Shown: positions 1 through 8,179 of the stretch, piece after piece | Layout: each line of letters opens with the position of its first letter | Position numbering within the stretch: position 1 is the stretch's first letter | From: Lederbergia panacisoli | GTDB lineage: Bacteria > Bacillota > Bacilli > Bacillales > Bacillaceae_C | Assembly: GCF_024626525.1 (NCBI RefSeq) | Contig: NZ_JANJGU010000009.1 | Span: 1 to 64,000 of the forward strand | Reading direction: 5' to 3' | Length of the DNA: 64,000 bases | The notes under the pieces: model-generated | What the model saw: only the letters and a program-made list of their open reading frames with translations | What the model was told of the DNA's origin: nothing | The model's database searches: none | Translations under genes and position numbers: made by a program

Positions 1-150
1 GGATTTTGGTGTGTGTGTGGTAACCTCACTTTTATCCTAAAATTATGGGGGTGGCAAGTTTTTTGCTTATAAACCCTTTTATATCAAGGAATTATTAACT
101 TTTTACTATAGATGTTTTGACAATACGGCTAGATTGGGAGGAGTAGAAAT

Positions 151-726
151 ATGGAATGGAATTTGCGTGAAATTGTCGTCATGTCTACGTTGGCTGTTGC
201 TTTCGCTATCGTCTATTTATTATTTTTTCAGGTCGGAAGCATCATGGTTGGCTTTATGGGACCAATAGGATATGAACCGATTTTTGGAATTTGGTTTATT
301 GTTTCAATCATTTCAGCTTATATTATTAGAAAACCCGGAGCTGCCTTTTTAGCTGAAACGATTGCCGCCTTCGTTGAAGTTTTAATAGGAAATGTGAATG
401 GTCCGAGATTGATATTATCCGGAATGATTCAAGGCTTGGGGGCGGAGCTTGTTTTTGCGGCTACAGGATGGAAGCGATATAGCGTCCCGATTTTAATCGC
501 GGCCGGTATGGGGTCTTCCGTTTTTAGTTTCGCTTGGGGGTATTTCCTCTCTGGCTTTCAAGCTTTGTCGCCTCAATATGTTTTATGGATGCTGATCATC
601 CGGCTCGTTTCTGGAGCTTTGTTGGCGGGATTATTAGGCAAATATATAAGCGATACGCTTGCGAAGACAGGAGTGCTGAATGGAATGGCACTTGGAAAGG
701 AAAGAAAAAGGAGAAAAACGGCATGA
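151..726 (+). CDS. ykoE: ECF-type transporter substrate-specificity protein, YkoE family
   Basis: A 191-residue, very hydrophobic protein with about five or six membrane segments and a basic tail (KERKRRK). It matches the YkoE family, the membrane S component that binds hydroxymethylpyrimidine (HMP) or thiamine in the B. subtilis YkoEDC importer. The ATG follows GGGAGGAG at a good distance. The next gene starts inside its stop codon (ATGA overlap) and encodes the double ATPase, with the coupling permease after it, so the three genes form one transporter operon. Family assignment is from recognition of the protein and the gene order. Thiamine-precursor specificity is inferred from the family. 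A TPP riboswitch would be expected upstream, but I do not see its conserved boxes in the 150 bases available. Confidence 0.85.
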   Translation: MEWNLREIVVMSTLAVAFAIVYLLFFQVGSIMVGFMGPIGYEPIFGIWFIVSIISAYIIRKPGAAFLAETIAAFVEVLIGNVNGPRLILSGMIQGLGAELVFAATGWKRYSVPILIAAGMGSSVFSFAWGYFLSGFQALSPQYVLWMLIIRLVSGALLAGLLGKYISDTLAKTGVLNGMALGKERKRRKTA

Positions 727-2372
727 CTCAGTTGTTGGAAATAAGTCACTTTTCCTTTTCGTATGACGACTCAGAAATGCATATCTTAAATGATATTTCT
801 TTTTCAATTGAAAAAGGGGAAAACCTTTTACTTATAGGTCCGAGTGGATCAGGGAAAAGTTCACTTGCGTTATGCATCAATGGACTTTTTCCCAGATCCA
901 TTGATGGATTTAGCAAAGGTGATATTTATTTGTTTGGTAAAAATATTGGTGAATATTCACCGGGTAAAGTGAATCAAATGGTCGGTATCGTCTTCCAAGA
1001 TCCTGAAACCCAATTCTGTATGTTGACCGTAGAAGATGAAATTGCTTTTGGCTTGGAAAATTTGAACGTGCCGCGTGAGGAAATAGCTGAGCGGGTTAAA
1101 TGGGCAGCAAGCGTAATGGGAATAGAAAACAATTTATCTGATAAAATAGCTGCTCTTTCGGGAGGAATGAAACAAAAAGTTGCATTGGCATGTGTATTAG
1201 CGATGAAACCGAAGTTAATCATTTTAGATGAACCGACAGCCCTGCTTGATCCTTTGTCCACTAAAGATTTTGCTGAAACCATTCGGCGTCTGCAAAAAGA
1301 ATTGCAATTTTCCCTAATTATCATTGAGCATAAGCTTGATCATTGGCTTAGCTTTACCGATCGTTGCTTAATCCTTTCGGATTCCGGAAAAATCATGTTT
1401 GACGGGCAAACACGAAGTTGCTTTCAATCCCATCTTGATCTATTAAAAGAACTAGGTATATCATTGCCGCAAACATTATTACTTAAAGAAAACTTTTCGA
1501 ATTCAAATGCAATTCCTTTAACCATTGATGAACTCATTGAGGAGCTTGAAGAAATCCCGGATATAATAGAAAAATCAAGACTCCCTAAGGGAAACATACT
1601 AGAAGCAAGAAATCTTACTTTTTCACGGAAAAAGAATCGTATTTTACAAAACATTAATATCAATATTCCAAGAGGCTCCTTAACAGCGATAGTCGGCCCG
1701 AATGGGGCAGGTAAAACGACACTTTCGTATGTATTAAGCGGCCTGGAAAAGCCAGAAGCAGGAGACGTCTTGTTGGAAAATCGAAATCTGGCAGCTTATT
1801 CGGATTTGGATTTGAGTAAAAGGATTGGCTATGTTTTTCAAAATCCTGAACATCAATTTATTGCTGAGTCGGTTTACGAGGAAGTGGCTTTTTCACTGAA
1901 AATGCAAGGTGTAGATGTAAAAAAAATGAATGAGACGATAGAAGAAGTTCTCGTGTCATTTAGGCTAAAACAAGTTGAACATCATCATCCTTTTTCACTT
2001 AGTCAAGGGCAGAAAAGAAGGTTAAGTGTAGCAACGATGCTTGTAGATGAACAAACTTTATTAATTTTGGATGAACCAACTTACGGACAAGATGCGGATA
2101 CGACAAAAGAGATGATGAATATGGTTGAAAAACGGCTACAATTCGGAGTTTCAGCTTTGATGATTACTCATGATATGGAACTTGTTGATTCATATGCAGA
2201 TCAGACAATCGTATTAGTTGACGGAGAAGTGACTTTTCAAGGAACTCCTTATCAACTCTTCACCAGTCCGGAAGAATGGCTGGATAAGGCACAGCTTCAA
2301 CTGCCGGTAAAATATGAAGTAAGAAAACAATGGAAACAGCGGAGGGAACGATTTGCAACTACATTCCGTTAA
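723..2372 (+). CDS. ykoD: Duplicated ABC ATPase of the HMP/thiamine ECF transporter, YkoD family
   Basis: A 549-residue cytoplasmic protein with two complete ABC ATPase domains in tandem (about residues 1-240 and 290-520). Domain 1 has Walker A GPSGSGKSS, signature LSGGMKQK and Walker B LIILDEPTA. Domain 2 has GPNGAGKTT, LSQGQKRR and LLILDEPTY, with LSQGQ in place of LSGGQ as often seen in ECF ATPases. The start is the ATG that overlaps the ykoE stop. An upstream in-frame start at 534 lies entirely inside ykoE and is rejected. It energises uptake together with YkoE and YkoC. It is somewhat longer than I recall for B. subtilis YkoD (about 490 residues). Confidence 0.88.
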   Translation: MTQLLEISHFSFSYDDSEMHILNDISFSIEKGENLLLIGPSGSGKSSLALCINGLFPRSIDGFSKGDIYLFGKNIGEYSPGKVNQMVGIVFQDPETQFCMLTVEDEIAFGLENLNVPREEIAERVKWAASVMGIENNLSDKIAALSGGMKQKVALACVLAMKPKLIILDEPTALLDPLSTKDFAETIRRLQKELQFSLIIIEHKLDHWLSFTDRCLILSDSGKIMFDGQTRSCFQSHLDLLKELGISLPQTLLLKENFSNSNAIPLTIDELIEELEEIPDIIEKSRLPKGNILEARNLTFSRKKNRILQNININIPRGSLTAIVGPNGAGKTTLSYVLSGLEKPEAGDVLLENRNLAAYSDLDLSKRIGYVFQNPEHQFIAESVYEEVAFSLKMQGVDVKKMNETIEEVLVSFRLKQVEHHHPFSLSQGQKRRLSVATMLVDEQTLLILDEPTYGQDADTTKEMMNMVEKRLQFGVSALMITHDMELVDSYADQTIVLVDGEVTFQGTPYQLFTSPEEWLDKAQLQLPVKYEVRKQWKQRRERFATTFR

Positions 2373-3129
2373 CCCAAGTATAAAAGCATTGGCAGTTATC
2401 ATTCTAATTTTTTGCATTTCATTTTCATATGATCCAGTGACCCCATTTCTATTATGGCTCCTTATTTTGGCTGTGACTTTTTTGTTTGGGGAGATAGAGC
2501 TGAAAAGATGGTTGCTCTTTTTTCTTCCTTTTTTCATATTGGCATTCGGCTATATATCGACAATAGCAGTATTTTCCCATCCCCCTGCAGAAATAGAGAC
2601 AATCAATCTATTTAAAATAGGGCCAATCACCATCACAGACTATGGTCTCTCCACTGGATTAGCCCTTGGACTGCGAGTATTGTGTTTTACGAGTCTATCT
2701 CTTTTATTCATTATGACAACAAATCCGATTCACTTCATTTTAAGTCTTGTTCAGCAGTGTAAAATGCCGCCGAAACTTGCGTATGGAATCCTTGCAGGCT
2801 ATCGATTTTTTCTGCTTTTACATGATGAATTAAAAATAATCCGCCGTGCTCACCACATTAGAGGGGTCAATCGTATGGAAGGGTTACACGGAAAGCTAGC
2901 GTCCAAGACCAAACTCATCATCCCTTTACTCGCAAGCGCCATTCGAAAAGCTGAACGAACAGCGATTGCAATGGAATCAAAAGGATTTACCGGATCACGA
3001 AATCGCACGTACTTCCATAAATTCTCCGTCTCCGTAAAAGACTGGGTTTTCTTAAGTGTAATGGTTAGTCTCTTTTTTGCTAGCTTGTTCATTTCGATAT
3101 GGGGAATCGGATATAAATTAGGTGAATAA
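2353..3129 (+). CDS. ykoC: ECF transporter transmembrane (T) component, YkoC family
   Basis: A 258-residue membrane protein with four or five hydrophobic segments and a cytoplasmic loop rich in Arg (around residues 155-200). That loop is typical of CbiQ/EcfT-type coupling subunits, which carry A-R-G-like coupling motifs. Translation most likely starts at a TTG preceded by GGAGGG, so the gene overlaps the last 20 bases of ykoD. It is the energy-coupling permease connecting the YkoD ATPases to the YkoE substrate binder. Gene order E-D-C is as in B. subtilis. The start is the least certain part. Confidence 0.85.
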   Translation: MQLHSVNPSIKALAVIILIFCISFSYDPVTPFLLWLLILAVTFLFGEIELKRWLLFFLPFFILAFGYISTIAVFSHPPAEIETINLFKIGPITITDYGLSTGLALGLRVLCFTSLSLLFIMTTNPIHFILSLVQQCKMPPKLAYGILAGYRFFLLLHDELKIIRRAHHIRGVNRMEGLHGKLASKTKLIIPLLASAIRKAERTAIAMESKGFTGSRNRTYFHKFSVSVKDWVFLSVMVSLFFASLFISIWGIGYKLGE

Positions 3130-3132
3130 CGT

Positions 3133-3351
3133 ATGGTCCTGTTATTAAGTATAATCATAGTTGTTTTACTTGCGATTATTGTGGCACAATCTTATTTAAG
3201 AAGAATCATGAAGAGGGACCTTAACGAAATACAAAAAAACTCTCTTATGAGGAAAGCCTCAAAGAAAAAGTCCATATTGAATTGTTCAGCGAATAGAATA
3301 TTGCTTCCTATTATGATAGTCTCGGATTCAAAGAATTTGCTGTCGGCATGA
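3133..3351 (+). CDS. Small ORF with one N-terminal membrane segment, doubtful
   Basis: An open frame of 72 codons beginning 4 nt after ykoC. Residues 1-22 form a plausible membrane helix (LLLSIIIVVLLAIIV), followed by a basic, lysine-rich stretch. The second half runs out of frame across what looks like the decayed end of an acetyltransferase gene, so only the first 35-40 codons could be ancestral coding sequence. There is no good ribosome binding site of its own; it would rely on coupling to ykoC. It may be a real small membrane protein with an eroded 3' end, or chance. Confidence 0.25.
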   Translation: MVLLLSIIIVVLLAIIVAQSYLRRIMKRDLNEIQKNSLMRKASKKKSILNCSANRILLPIMIVSDSKNLLSA

Positions 3352-3365
3352 AATATTTTAAGTAG
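3225..3365 (+). pseudogene. Remnant of a GNAT-family acetyltransferase C-terminus
   Basis: In the frame ending with TAG at 3363-3365 the translation reads VHIELFSE, an in-frame TAG, then NIASYYDSLGFKEFAVGMKYFK and stop. The pattern hydrophobic strand, then YYDSLGF, then GMKYFK is the usual last part of a GNAT N-acetyltransferase (..FYekLGF..). The upstream two-thirds of such a protein is absent and there is an in-frame stop, so it is a fragment and not a gene. Assignment rests on motif appearance only. Confidence 0.4.
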
Positions 3366-3425
3366 ATAGCTGTACAGTAATATTATTTGAAGCTATTAAT
3401 CGATAAGAAAAATGGAGGAAAAGAT

Positions 3426-3914
3426 ATGAAAACATTGTTTCACTACAATTGGCAAGTCAGGGAAGACTGGTATCGTTGGTGTGAAAACATCGCTGAAGAA
3501 GAACTGCTTCTTAACAGAACAGGTGGAGTAGGAGGAATATTGCAGACGCTTTTCCACATAGTTGATGTTGAGTGGAGCTGGATTCGAGTTCTTCAAGGAA
3601 AACCGGATTTTCAGGAGAATTTTGAGGAATTCTATAGTTTAAAAAGAGTACGGGAGCTTGATGCAAAATTTAAATCTGAAGTTGAAGAGTTCGTTCTAAA
3701 TTGGCAAGAGGACATGGAGGATAACTTGCTTCACGATACATTGCCCGATGGACGAATCGTCACTGATACTTGGGGAGAAGTTATGAGACATGTGATTGCT
3801 CATGAAATTCATCATATTGGCCAATTGTCCATTTGGGCTAGAGAATTAGGTGTAAAACCTGTATCAGCTAACTTGATTGGGAGAGGTCTTGCGTCAATAG
3901 CTAAAGATAAATAA
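3426..3914 (+). CDS. DinB/YfiT-family putative metal-dependent protein
   Basis: 162 residues with the four-helix DinB-like layout. Histidines at about 44 (HIVDVEW), 126 and 130 (HVIAHEIHHIGQL) are placed like the metal-binding triad of DinB-family proteins. Many members of this superfamily are bacillithiol-dependent transferases or have unknown substrates. The ATG is preceded by GGAGGAAAAG. An in-frame start 39 nt upstream lacks a ribosome site and is rejected. The gene stands alone, flanked by the acetyltransferase remnant and a terminator. The precise reaction is not predictable from sequence. Confidence 0.75.
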   Translation: MKTLFHYNWQVREDWYRWCENIAEEELLLNRTGGVGGILQTLFHIVDVEWSWIRVLQGKPDFQENFEEFYSLKRVRELDAKFKSEVEEFVLNWQEDMEDNLLHDTLPDGRIVTDTWGEVMRHVIAHEIHHIGQLSIWARELGVKPVSANLIGRGLASIAKDK

Positions 3915-3930
3915 AGTGATCTAATCAAGT

Positions 3931-3957
3931 GGGCCTATCAGGTGCCTTTTTTTAATG
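3931..3957 (+). terminator. Weak terminator after the DinB-family gene
   Basis: A short imperfect hairpin (GGGCCT, loop, AGGTGCC) followed at once by seven T. The stem is short, but the T-run and the position 17 nt after the stop codon support a terminator. Confidence 0.5.
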
Positions 3958-4000
3958 CCTTTTTTCTCAAAATGAAGAATCCAACTTCTTAATCTGGGAT

Positions 4001-4050
4001 AAAAGCCGTCAATATAGTAACAACAAACTTTAAGAAAACAGCCATCTAAA
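4001..4050. repeat. Dispersed repeat, copy 1 (AACAAACTTTAAGAAAACAG core)
   Basis: Contains AAAAGCC, then a degenerate segment, then ACAACAAACTTTAAGAAAACAGCC. Essentially the same block occurs at 13701-13760 and 37841-37896, where the AAAAGCC part forms a clearer hairpin. All three copies have the same orientation in the window. See the matching finding. Confidence 0.7.
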
Positions 4051-4122
4051 CAAAAAGATGTTAATAATTTCACATTCTTATAATTATGATCAACTAAGGC
4101 ATACCAAAGGGAGGAGTTTTTT

Positions 4123-4197
4123 TTGAACGAATTTTTCTATTGTAAAGGAAAATTTCCTATTGCAACATTGTATGTAAAGGTGTATATTCATTTGTGA
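4123..4197 (+). CDS. Possible 24-codon leader ORF upstream of niaP
   Basis: A TTG preceded by a near-perfect ribosome binding site (AAGGGAGGAG, 6 nt spacing) opens a 24-codon frame (starting MNEFFYCKGK) that ends with TGA at 4195-4197, 40 nt before niaP. The site quality is better than that of niaP itself. However, the best sigma-A promoter I see for niaP (4160-4188) lies inside it, so it would have to be transcribed from further upstream. It could be a regulatory leader, a remnant gene end, or chance. Confidence 0.25.
   Translation: MNEFFYCKGKFPIATLYVKVYIHL
4160..4188 (+). promoter_or_regulatory. Predicted sigma-A promoter of niaP
   Basis: TTGCAA at 4160-4165 and TATATT at 4183-4188 with exactly 17 bp between. 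Transcription would start near 4195, leaving about 43 nt of leader containing the palindrome at 4208-4219. Confidence 0.55.
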
Positions 4198-4207
4198 ATA
4201 ATATAAC

Positions 4208-4219
4208 TTACACGTGTAA
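4208..4219. promoter_or_regulatory. 12-bp perfect palindrome in the niaP leader, candidate NiaR operator
   Basis: TTACACGTGTAA is a perfect palindrome about 13-24 nt downstream of the predicted start of transcription. In Bacilli the niacin permease is controlled by the nicotinate-responsive repressor NiaR. I infer this as the binding site from position and symmetry, and I have not matched it to a verified consensus. Confidence 0.4.
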
Positions 4220-4237
4220 AGACAGGGGTATGCGAAG

Positions 4238-5449
4238 GTGAACTTAACAAAAACTCAATCCACTATTTCACGAAAAAAATTACTTAGTATCGCCGGTCTT
4301 GGATGGGCATTTGATGCCATGGACGTCGGAATATTATCATTCGTCATTGCAGCGCTTGCGATTGAATGGAATTTAACGCCGGAGCAAATGGGCTGGATTG
4401 GTAGTGTTAATTCCATCGGTATGGTTGTAGGTGCATTAGTATTTGGAATAATGGCTGATAAGATTGGGCGTAAAAATGTGTTCATGTTAACATTGGTCCT
4501 ATTTTCAGTCGGAAGTGGATTGTCGGCACTTACGACGACATTAACGGCGTTTATGGTCTTGCGTTTTTTCGTCGGAGCGGGACTTGGAGGAGAACTGCCA
4601 GTTGCATCGACGCTCGTTTCTGAAAGTGTTGAGGCGAAGGAAAGAGGTCGTATTGTTGTCCTTTTAGAGAGCTTCTGGGCGGTTGGCTGGCTAGTGGCAG
4701 CACTGATCTCCTATTTCGTCATACCCGAATATGGTTGGAGGGTAGCGCTCGTTATCACAGCTTTACCGGCATTTTATGCGATTTACTTGCGTATAAAGCT
4801 TCCTGATTCGCCGCAGTTTTCAGCGAAGAAAAAATTGACGCAATCTGTTTTTCAAAATATCCGTGATGTTTGGTCCAAAAAATATGTAAAAGCGACCATT
4901 ATGTTGTGGATTGTATGGTTCATGGTTGTATTTTCGTATTACGGTATGTTTCTATGGCTGCCGAGTGTTATGGTAATGAAAGGTTTCAGCCTCATTAAGA
5001 GCTTTGAATATGTTCTAATAATGACACTTGCACAGCTTCCGGGCTATTTTACGGCGGCCTGGATGATTGAGCGAATGGGCAGAAAATTTGTACTAGCTCT
5101 ATATTTGCTTGGTACGGCTATTAGTGCACTGATTTTTGGGAATGCTGACACAACAGCTATCCTACTCACCTCTGGTATCTTCCTATCATTTTTTAACTTG
5201 GGAGCATGGGGAGCGCTTTATGCATATACACCGGAGCAATATCCGACAATTATCCGCGGAACTGGTGCCGGGATGGCTGCTGCTGCCGGCAGGATAGGCG
5301 GAGTATTGGGACCGTTATTAGTCGGGTCCCTTGTCGCCGCCAAAATCGATATCGGCATTGTTTTCGGGATATTTTGTATCGCCATTGTCATTGGCGTAAT
5401 TGCTGTCATTTTTTTAGGAAAAGAAACAAAACAAATCGAATTGGAATAA
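4238..5449 (+). CDS. niaP: Niacin (nicotinate) MFS permease, NiaP family
   Basis: 403 residues, twelve predicted membrane segments, major facilitator superfamily. It closely resembles the B. subtilis niacin transporter NiaP (YceI): similar length, the start GLGWAFDAMDVGILSF, the block GGELPVASTLVSE, the motif YTPEQYP and the C-terminal KETKQIELE. MFS signature DKIGRKN is present in the loop between segments 2 and 3. Translation starts at GTG with AGGGG upstream. It imports nicotinate for NAD synthesis through the Preiss-Handler route. It is a single-gene transcript, with its own promoter and a strong terminator. Confidence 0.92.
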   Translation: MNLTKTQSTISRKKLLSIAGLGWAFDAMDVGILSFVIAALAIEWNLTPEQMGWIGSVNSIGMVVGALVFGIMADKIGRKNVFMLTLVLFSVGSGLSALTTTLTAFMVLRFFVGAGLGGELPVASTLVSESVEAKERGRIVVLLESFWAVGWLVAALISYFVIPEYGWRVALVITALPAFYAIYLRIKLPDSPQFSAKKKLTQSVFQNIRDVWSKKYVKATIMLWIVWFMVVFSYYGMFLWLPSVMVMKGFSLIKSFEYVLIMTLAQLPGYFTAAWMIERMGRKFVLALYLLGTAISALIFGNADTTAILLTSGIFLSFFNLGAWGALYAYTPEQYPTIIRGTGAGMAAAAGRIGGVLGPLLVGSLVAAKIDIGIVFGIFCIAIVIGVIAVIFLGKETKQIELE

Positions 5450-5475
5450 TTGTAGTACTTGGTACTGCTAATCTG

Positions 5476-5511
5476 AAAAAGCCTCAAGTTCATAAACTTT
5501 AGGCTTTTTTT
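5476..5511 (+). terminator. Rho-independent terminator of niaP
   Basis: Stem AAAAAGCCT (then AAGTT) paired with AACTT and AGGCTTTTT around loop CATA, followed by a T-run. Very strong hairpin. Confidence 0.9.
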
Positions 5512-5618
5512 AGTTTACTAGGCCGATAAATTCCTTAACGAAATCCCAACAATTGTACCCCCTGCATACACCCAATGCATAAGATAATACAATCCATGCA
5601 GTGAGGGGTGAAAACGGA

Positions 5619-6365
5619 GTGGGGCTATTTATTAATAAGAACGAGAATCCAAATGTTTTTAAAAATAATGAACAAATTCGTACACATAACCAAGAGTTTT
5701 ATAAGGTTGATTACTTGTCAGAATTGATTACGCAGCAGAGGGAAGCCAATGAGGTGTTGACTCATTCTTTCCTCGATTTAAAAATTTTATATGAACAGCA
5801 GGAAAAAACGCATACGGAACAGTGGACAGAAATTGGTGATCATCTGGATGAATTAAGGGATATTCATTTGAAGCATGAACATTTTGAAGGAGAAGTCATT
5901 GAATGGCTGTCGAAGCTGAATAAAAAGAATGCACAGATGATAGAAAATGAACATGCTTTAAAACAAGAATGGCTTGAACAAATGTCGAAATTAAGTGAAA
6001 TGAATGAAGAAATCGTCAATCGTTTAAAAAAATCTGAATCTGCCAATGAACAGCTCGCATTAAAAATGAAAGAACAGATTGAATTGCAAAAACTAATGAA
6101 AGAAGAACTTTCAGGACAAAAGGATATTCAGGAACAAGTATCAAGCAGGTTAGAAAATCAAGAGGCATTAACGGAGAAAATATTAAGAGAAATAAGCCAC
6201 CTTCGATCAGTACTATTTGAACGTGCCAGCTTTTTAGCAGAAAAAATTGAAAATGGATTTAAGCTAACATCCGCTTATGTCTATAATTTGATGAATGGAA
6301 ATGACCAATCGCTAACATTATTAATGAATCCTGAAAAGAAAGAATCCAAAAGACAAGAAAGGTGA
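5619..6365 (+). CDS. Coiled-coil cytoplasmic protein of unknown function
   Basis: About 248 residues, no signal peptide or membrane segment. Residues from about 30 to 215 are almost continuous charged heptad-type helix (many E, K, Q, L; e.g. EQMSKLSEMNEEIVNRLKKS), so it should form a long coiled coil. The end (TSAYVYNLMNGNDQSLTLLMNP) is a short conserved-looking cap. Start chosen at GTG 5619, since GAGGGG lies about ten bases ahead; GTG 5601 is possible. It resembles uncharacterised proteins I have seen across Bacillaceae, but no function is known to me. Its stop lies inside the hairpin at 6361. Confidence 0.6.
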   Translation: MGLFINKNENPNVFKNNEQIRTHNQEFYKVDYLSELITQQREANEVLTHSFLDLKILYEQQEKTHTEQWTEIGDHLDELRDIHLKHEHFEGEVIEWLSKLNKKNAQMIENEHALKQEWLEQMSKLSEMNEEIVNRLKKSESANEQLALKMKEQIELQKLMKEELSGQKDIQEQVSSRLENQEALTEKILREISHLRSVLFERASFLAEKIENGFKLTSAYVYNLMNGNDQSLTLLMNPEKKESKRQER

Positions 6366-6385
6366 TGCCCGTTTGCGGCATCACC
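6361..6385. terminator. Hairpin between convergent genes
   Basis: Perfect 9-bp stem GGTGATGCC / GGCATCACC with a 7-nt loop. It sits between the convergent coiled-coil gene and the small minus-strand gene, so it may serve both, although the T-run is weak on either side. Confidence 0.6.
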
Positions 6386-6393
6386 TGTTTAAA

Positions 6394-6549
6394 TTATTTT
6401 ACTACGTCTTTATTGGATAAAGGTAAAGAAATCACTTTTCCACCAATTTGGACATGAACATTATCTTTGAAAATTGCTTTCACGATTCCTTTTAAGGAGA
6501 TGGATGAATTAACAGTTATCGTTTGTTTATCCAAATTTTCTGCAGTCAT
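6394..6549 (-). CDS. Small (51-residue) hypothetical protein
   Basis: Starts at the ATG preceded by GGGAGGCG and reads MTAENLDKQTITVNSSISL.. to ..LPLSNKDVVK. The composition suggests a small beta-barrel: alternating hydrophobic strands TITVNSSISLKGIVKAIF and VHVQIGGKVISLPL. This recalls KOW/DUF2187-like small Bacillus proteins, but the match is weak. A longer open frame exists upstream of this ATG but has no ribosome site. It is monocistronic, convergent with the coiled-coil gene. Function unknown. Confidence 0.55.
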   Translation of the reverse strand: MTAENLDKQTITVNSSISLKGIVKAIFKDNVHVQIGGKVISLPLSNKDVVK

Positions 6550-7177
6550 ACCATTACACGCCTCCCTTGTTAACTTAGTGATAATAAAATTCCTTATAAT
6601 AAAGTTTATGATAATTGTAGTAGAAAAAACATCATGTATTTTTAGCAATTATAACATGAAACCTAGTATAGATACCCATATTTTGCTTAAAAAAACGGTT
6701 AAAAAATTTGGTAAGGAGCATGTCCAAGATTAGCAGAAGTATTGACAGTTAAAAGGCAAAAAATACATGAAGTCCGTTTATCCGTAAAGAAATAAGGTTT
6801 CACGGAAACTGATAACAATTCACGATAAAGATGTTGTTGCATATTTATGTCGGCGCCATCTTTTTTTAATGTTTATCATGTCGTATTTGTGGTAAACAAC
6901 ATTAAAAACGATGATTGCGGAGGATATGGCAGTAATTTTAATGAAAAGTCTGTGTAACATGACGAGAGGTTATTGAATGGAAGCATATGCACTTATACAT
7001 CGTATTTAGTTATTTGTAATGAATCCGGAATCCCCGTACCATTAAATATAGGTCGTTTATCCGCTTCGGTGCTCAAGTTATTCTTCAGATTCTTCCTTCC
7101 ATAAATCTGTAAAAGTTCTATTCTTTAAAAACAACCTGTTTAATTTAAAAAACTATGAAAAAGGGGTTTTATTTGTT
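6550..7177. other. Long intergenic region ahead of the betaine transporter
   Basis: About 630 bases without a convincing protein gene. It holds AT-rich leader sequence for the minus-strand small gene (6550-6660), a possible short transcript (6742-6875, listed separately) and about 300 bases with scattered stop codons before the binding-protein gene. A GGAGG at 6917-6921 precedes a 16-codon frame at too short a spacing to be believed. I found no clear sigma-A or sigma-B promoter for the betaine operon. Confidence 0.5.
6742..6875 (+). ncRNA. Possible small RNA: promoter -35 plus hairpin and T-run
   Basis: TTGACA at 6742-6747 with a poor -10 (TACATG, 16 bp away). A small stem TCCGT/ACGGA follows at about 6779-6804, then a 7-bp stem AAAGATG/CATCTTT closed by seven T near 6862-6868. 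A roughly 100-nt transcript with its own terminator would fit, and no ORF is present. The weak -10 keeps this tentative. Confidence 0.25.
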
Positions 7178-8173
7178 ATGCGAAAAATTTACATGTTTGT
7201 GTTTACTAGTATGCTACTCTTACTTTCTGCATGTAGTAGCGGCGCAAGTTCAGAAAGTATTAAAGTAATAAAATTTGCAGATGCCGGCTGGGATAGTATT
7301 CGTGTCCATAATAGCATCGCGCAGCTTATCATCGAAGAAGGATATGGGTATGACACTGATGTAACTGTTGGTACGACGGCAGCAACAGTGCAAGCGTTGG
7401 AACAAGGCGATGTCAACGTATACATGGAACTATGGACAGATAATATTAAAGAAGTTTATGAAAAGGCAATTGAAAAAGGAAGTATTGTTAAGGCTTCGAC
7501 CAATTTTGATGATAATACCCAAGGCTTATATGTTCCTACGTATGTGATCGAAGGAGATGCGGAACGAGGAATTGAACCAGTTGCCCCGGATTTAAAAACA
7601 GTTGAAGACTTAGCGAAATATCCAGAGGTTTTTAAAGATCCGGAAGATACAAGTAAGGGGAGAATCGTTGGTGCACCATCAAGTTGGGTCGTAAGTGAGC
7701 ATTTAGCGACTAAGGTGGAAACATATGGGTTGGATGATAAATTTAATTACTTGGCGCCTGGATCGGATTCTGCCATTGTCGCATCATTAGCGGGAGCATA
7801 TAAAAAAGGAGAGCCATGGGTTGGGTATTATTGGTCGCCAACTTGGGTAACAGCTGGTTACGACTTAACACTGCTTGAAGATCATCCTTATGATGAAGAA
7901 GTGTGGGAAGAGAATAAAGGAACTGAATTCCCGCCAAATGATGTTGTCATTGCGGTTCATAAAGATTTTCCGAATCAAGCAAAAGAAGTATTTGAGTTTC
8001 TAAAAAACTATGAAACAAGCAACGATCTAACAGAAAAAGCGCTCGATTATATGGAAGAAAACGAAGCGGAAGCAGATGATGCCGCGAAGTGGTGGATGCA
8101 GGAGTATGAAGATGTTTGGACTAAATGGGTACCTGAAGATGTAGCGAAAAAAGTGAAGGAATCATTGAAGTAA
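7178..8173 (+). CDS. Glycine betaine/choline ABC transporter substrate-binding lipoprotein
   Basis: 331 residues, lipoprotein signal peptide with lipobox LSAC (Cys 19), then an OpuAC/ProX-type ligand-binding domain. The betaine box is visible as tryptophan-rich segments (AGWDSIRVHN, MELWTDN, WVGYYWSPTWV), where quaternary ammonium ligands are caged by aromatic side chains. The protein is anchored outside the membrane and delivers osmoprotectant to the downstream permease. An attenuator-like terminator follows, so this subunit should be made in excess. The gene order (binder, permease, ATPase) is the reverse of B. subtilis opuA. Exact substrate (betaine, choline, carnitine) is unresolved. Confidence 0.88.
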   Translation: MRKIYMFVFTSMLLLLSACSSGASSESIKVIKFADAGWDSIRVHNSIAQLIIEEGYGYDTDVTVGTTAATVQALEQGDVNVYMELWTDNIKEVYEKAIEKGSIVKASTNFDDNTQGLYVPTYVIEGDAERGIEPVAPDLKTVEDLAKYPEVFKDPEDTSKGRIVGAPSSWVVSEHLATKVETYGLDDKFNYLAPGSDSAIVASLAGAYKKGEPWVGYYWSPTWVTAGYDLTLLEDHPYDEEVWEENKGTEFPPNDVVIAVHKDFPNQAKEVFEFLKNYETSNDLTEKALDYMEENEAEADDAAKWWMQEYEDVWTKWVPEDVAKKVKESLK

Positions 8174-8179
8174 AGGAAT

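Noticed and set aside
1-150. TPP riboswitch ahead of ykoE
   Set aside because: GGGGGTGGC and AAACCCTTT vaguely resemble P1/P3 pieces, but the conserved CTGAGA and the CTGATCTGGATAAT-like boxes are absent.
974-1324. Antisense ORFs over ykoD and similar shadows elsewhere
   Set aside because: Opposite-frame shadows of well-supported genes, with no ribosome sites or family resemblance.
6918-6976. 16-codon frame after GGAGG upstream of the betaine operon
   Set aside because: Spacing from GGAGG to ATG is only about two bases and the peptide is featureless.
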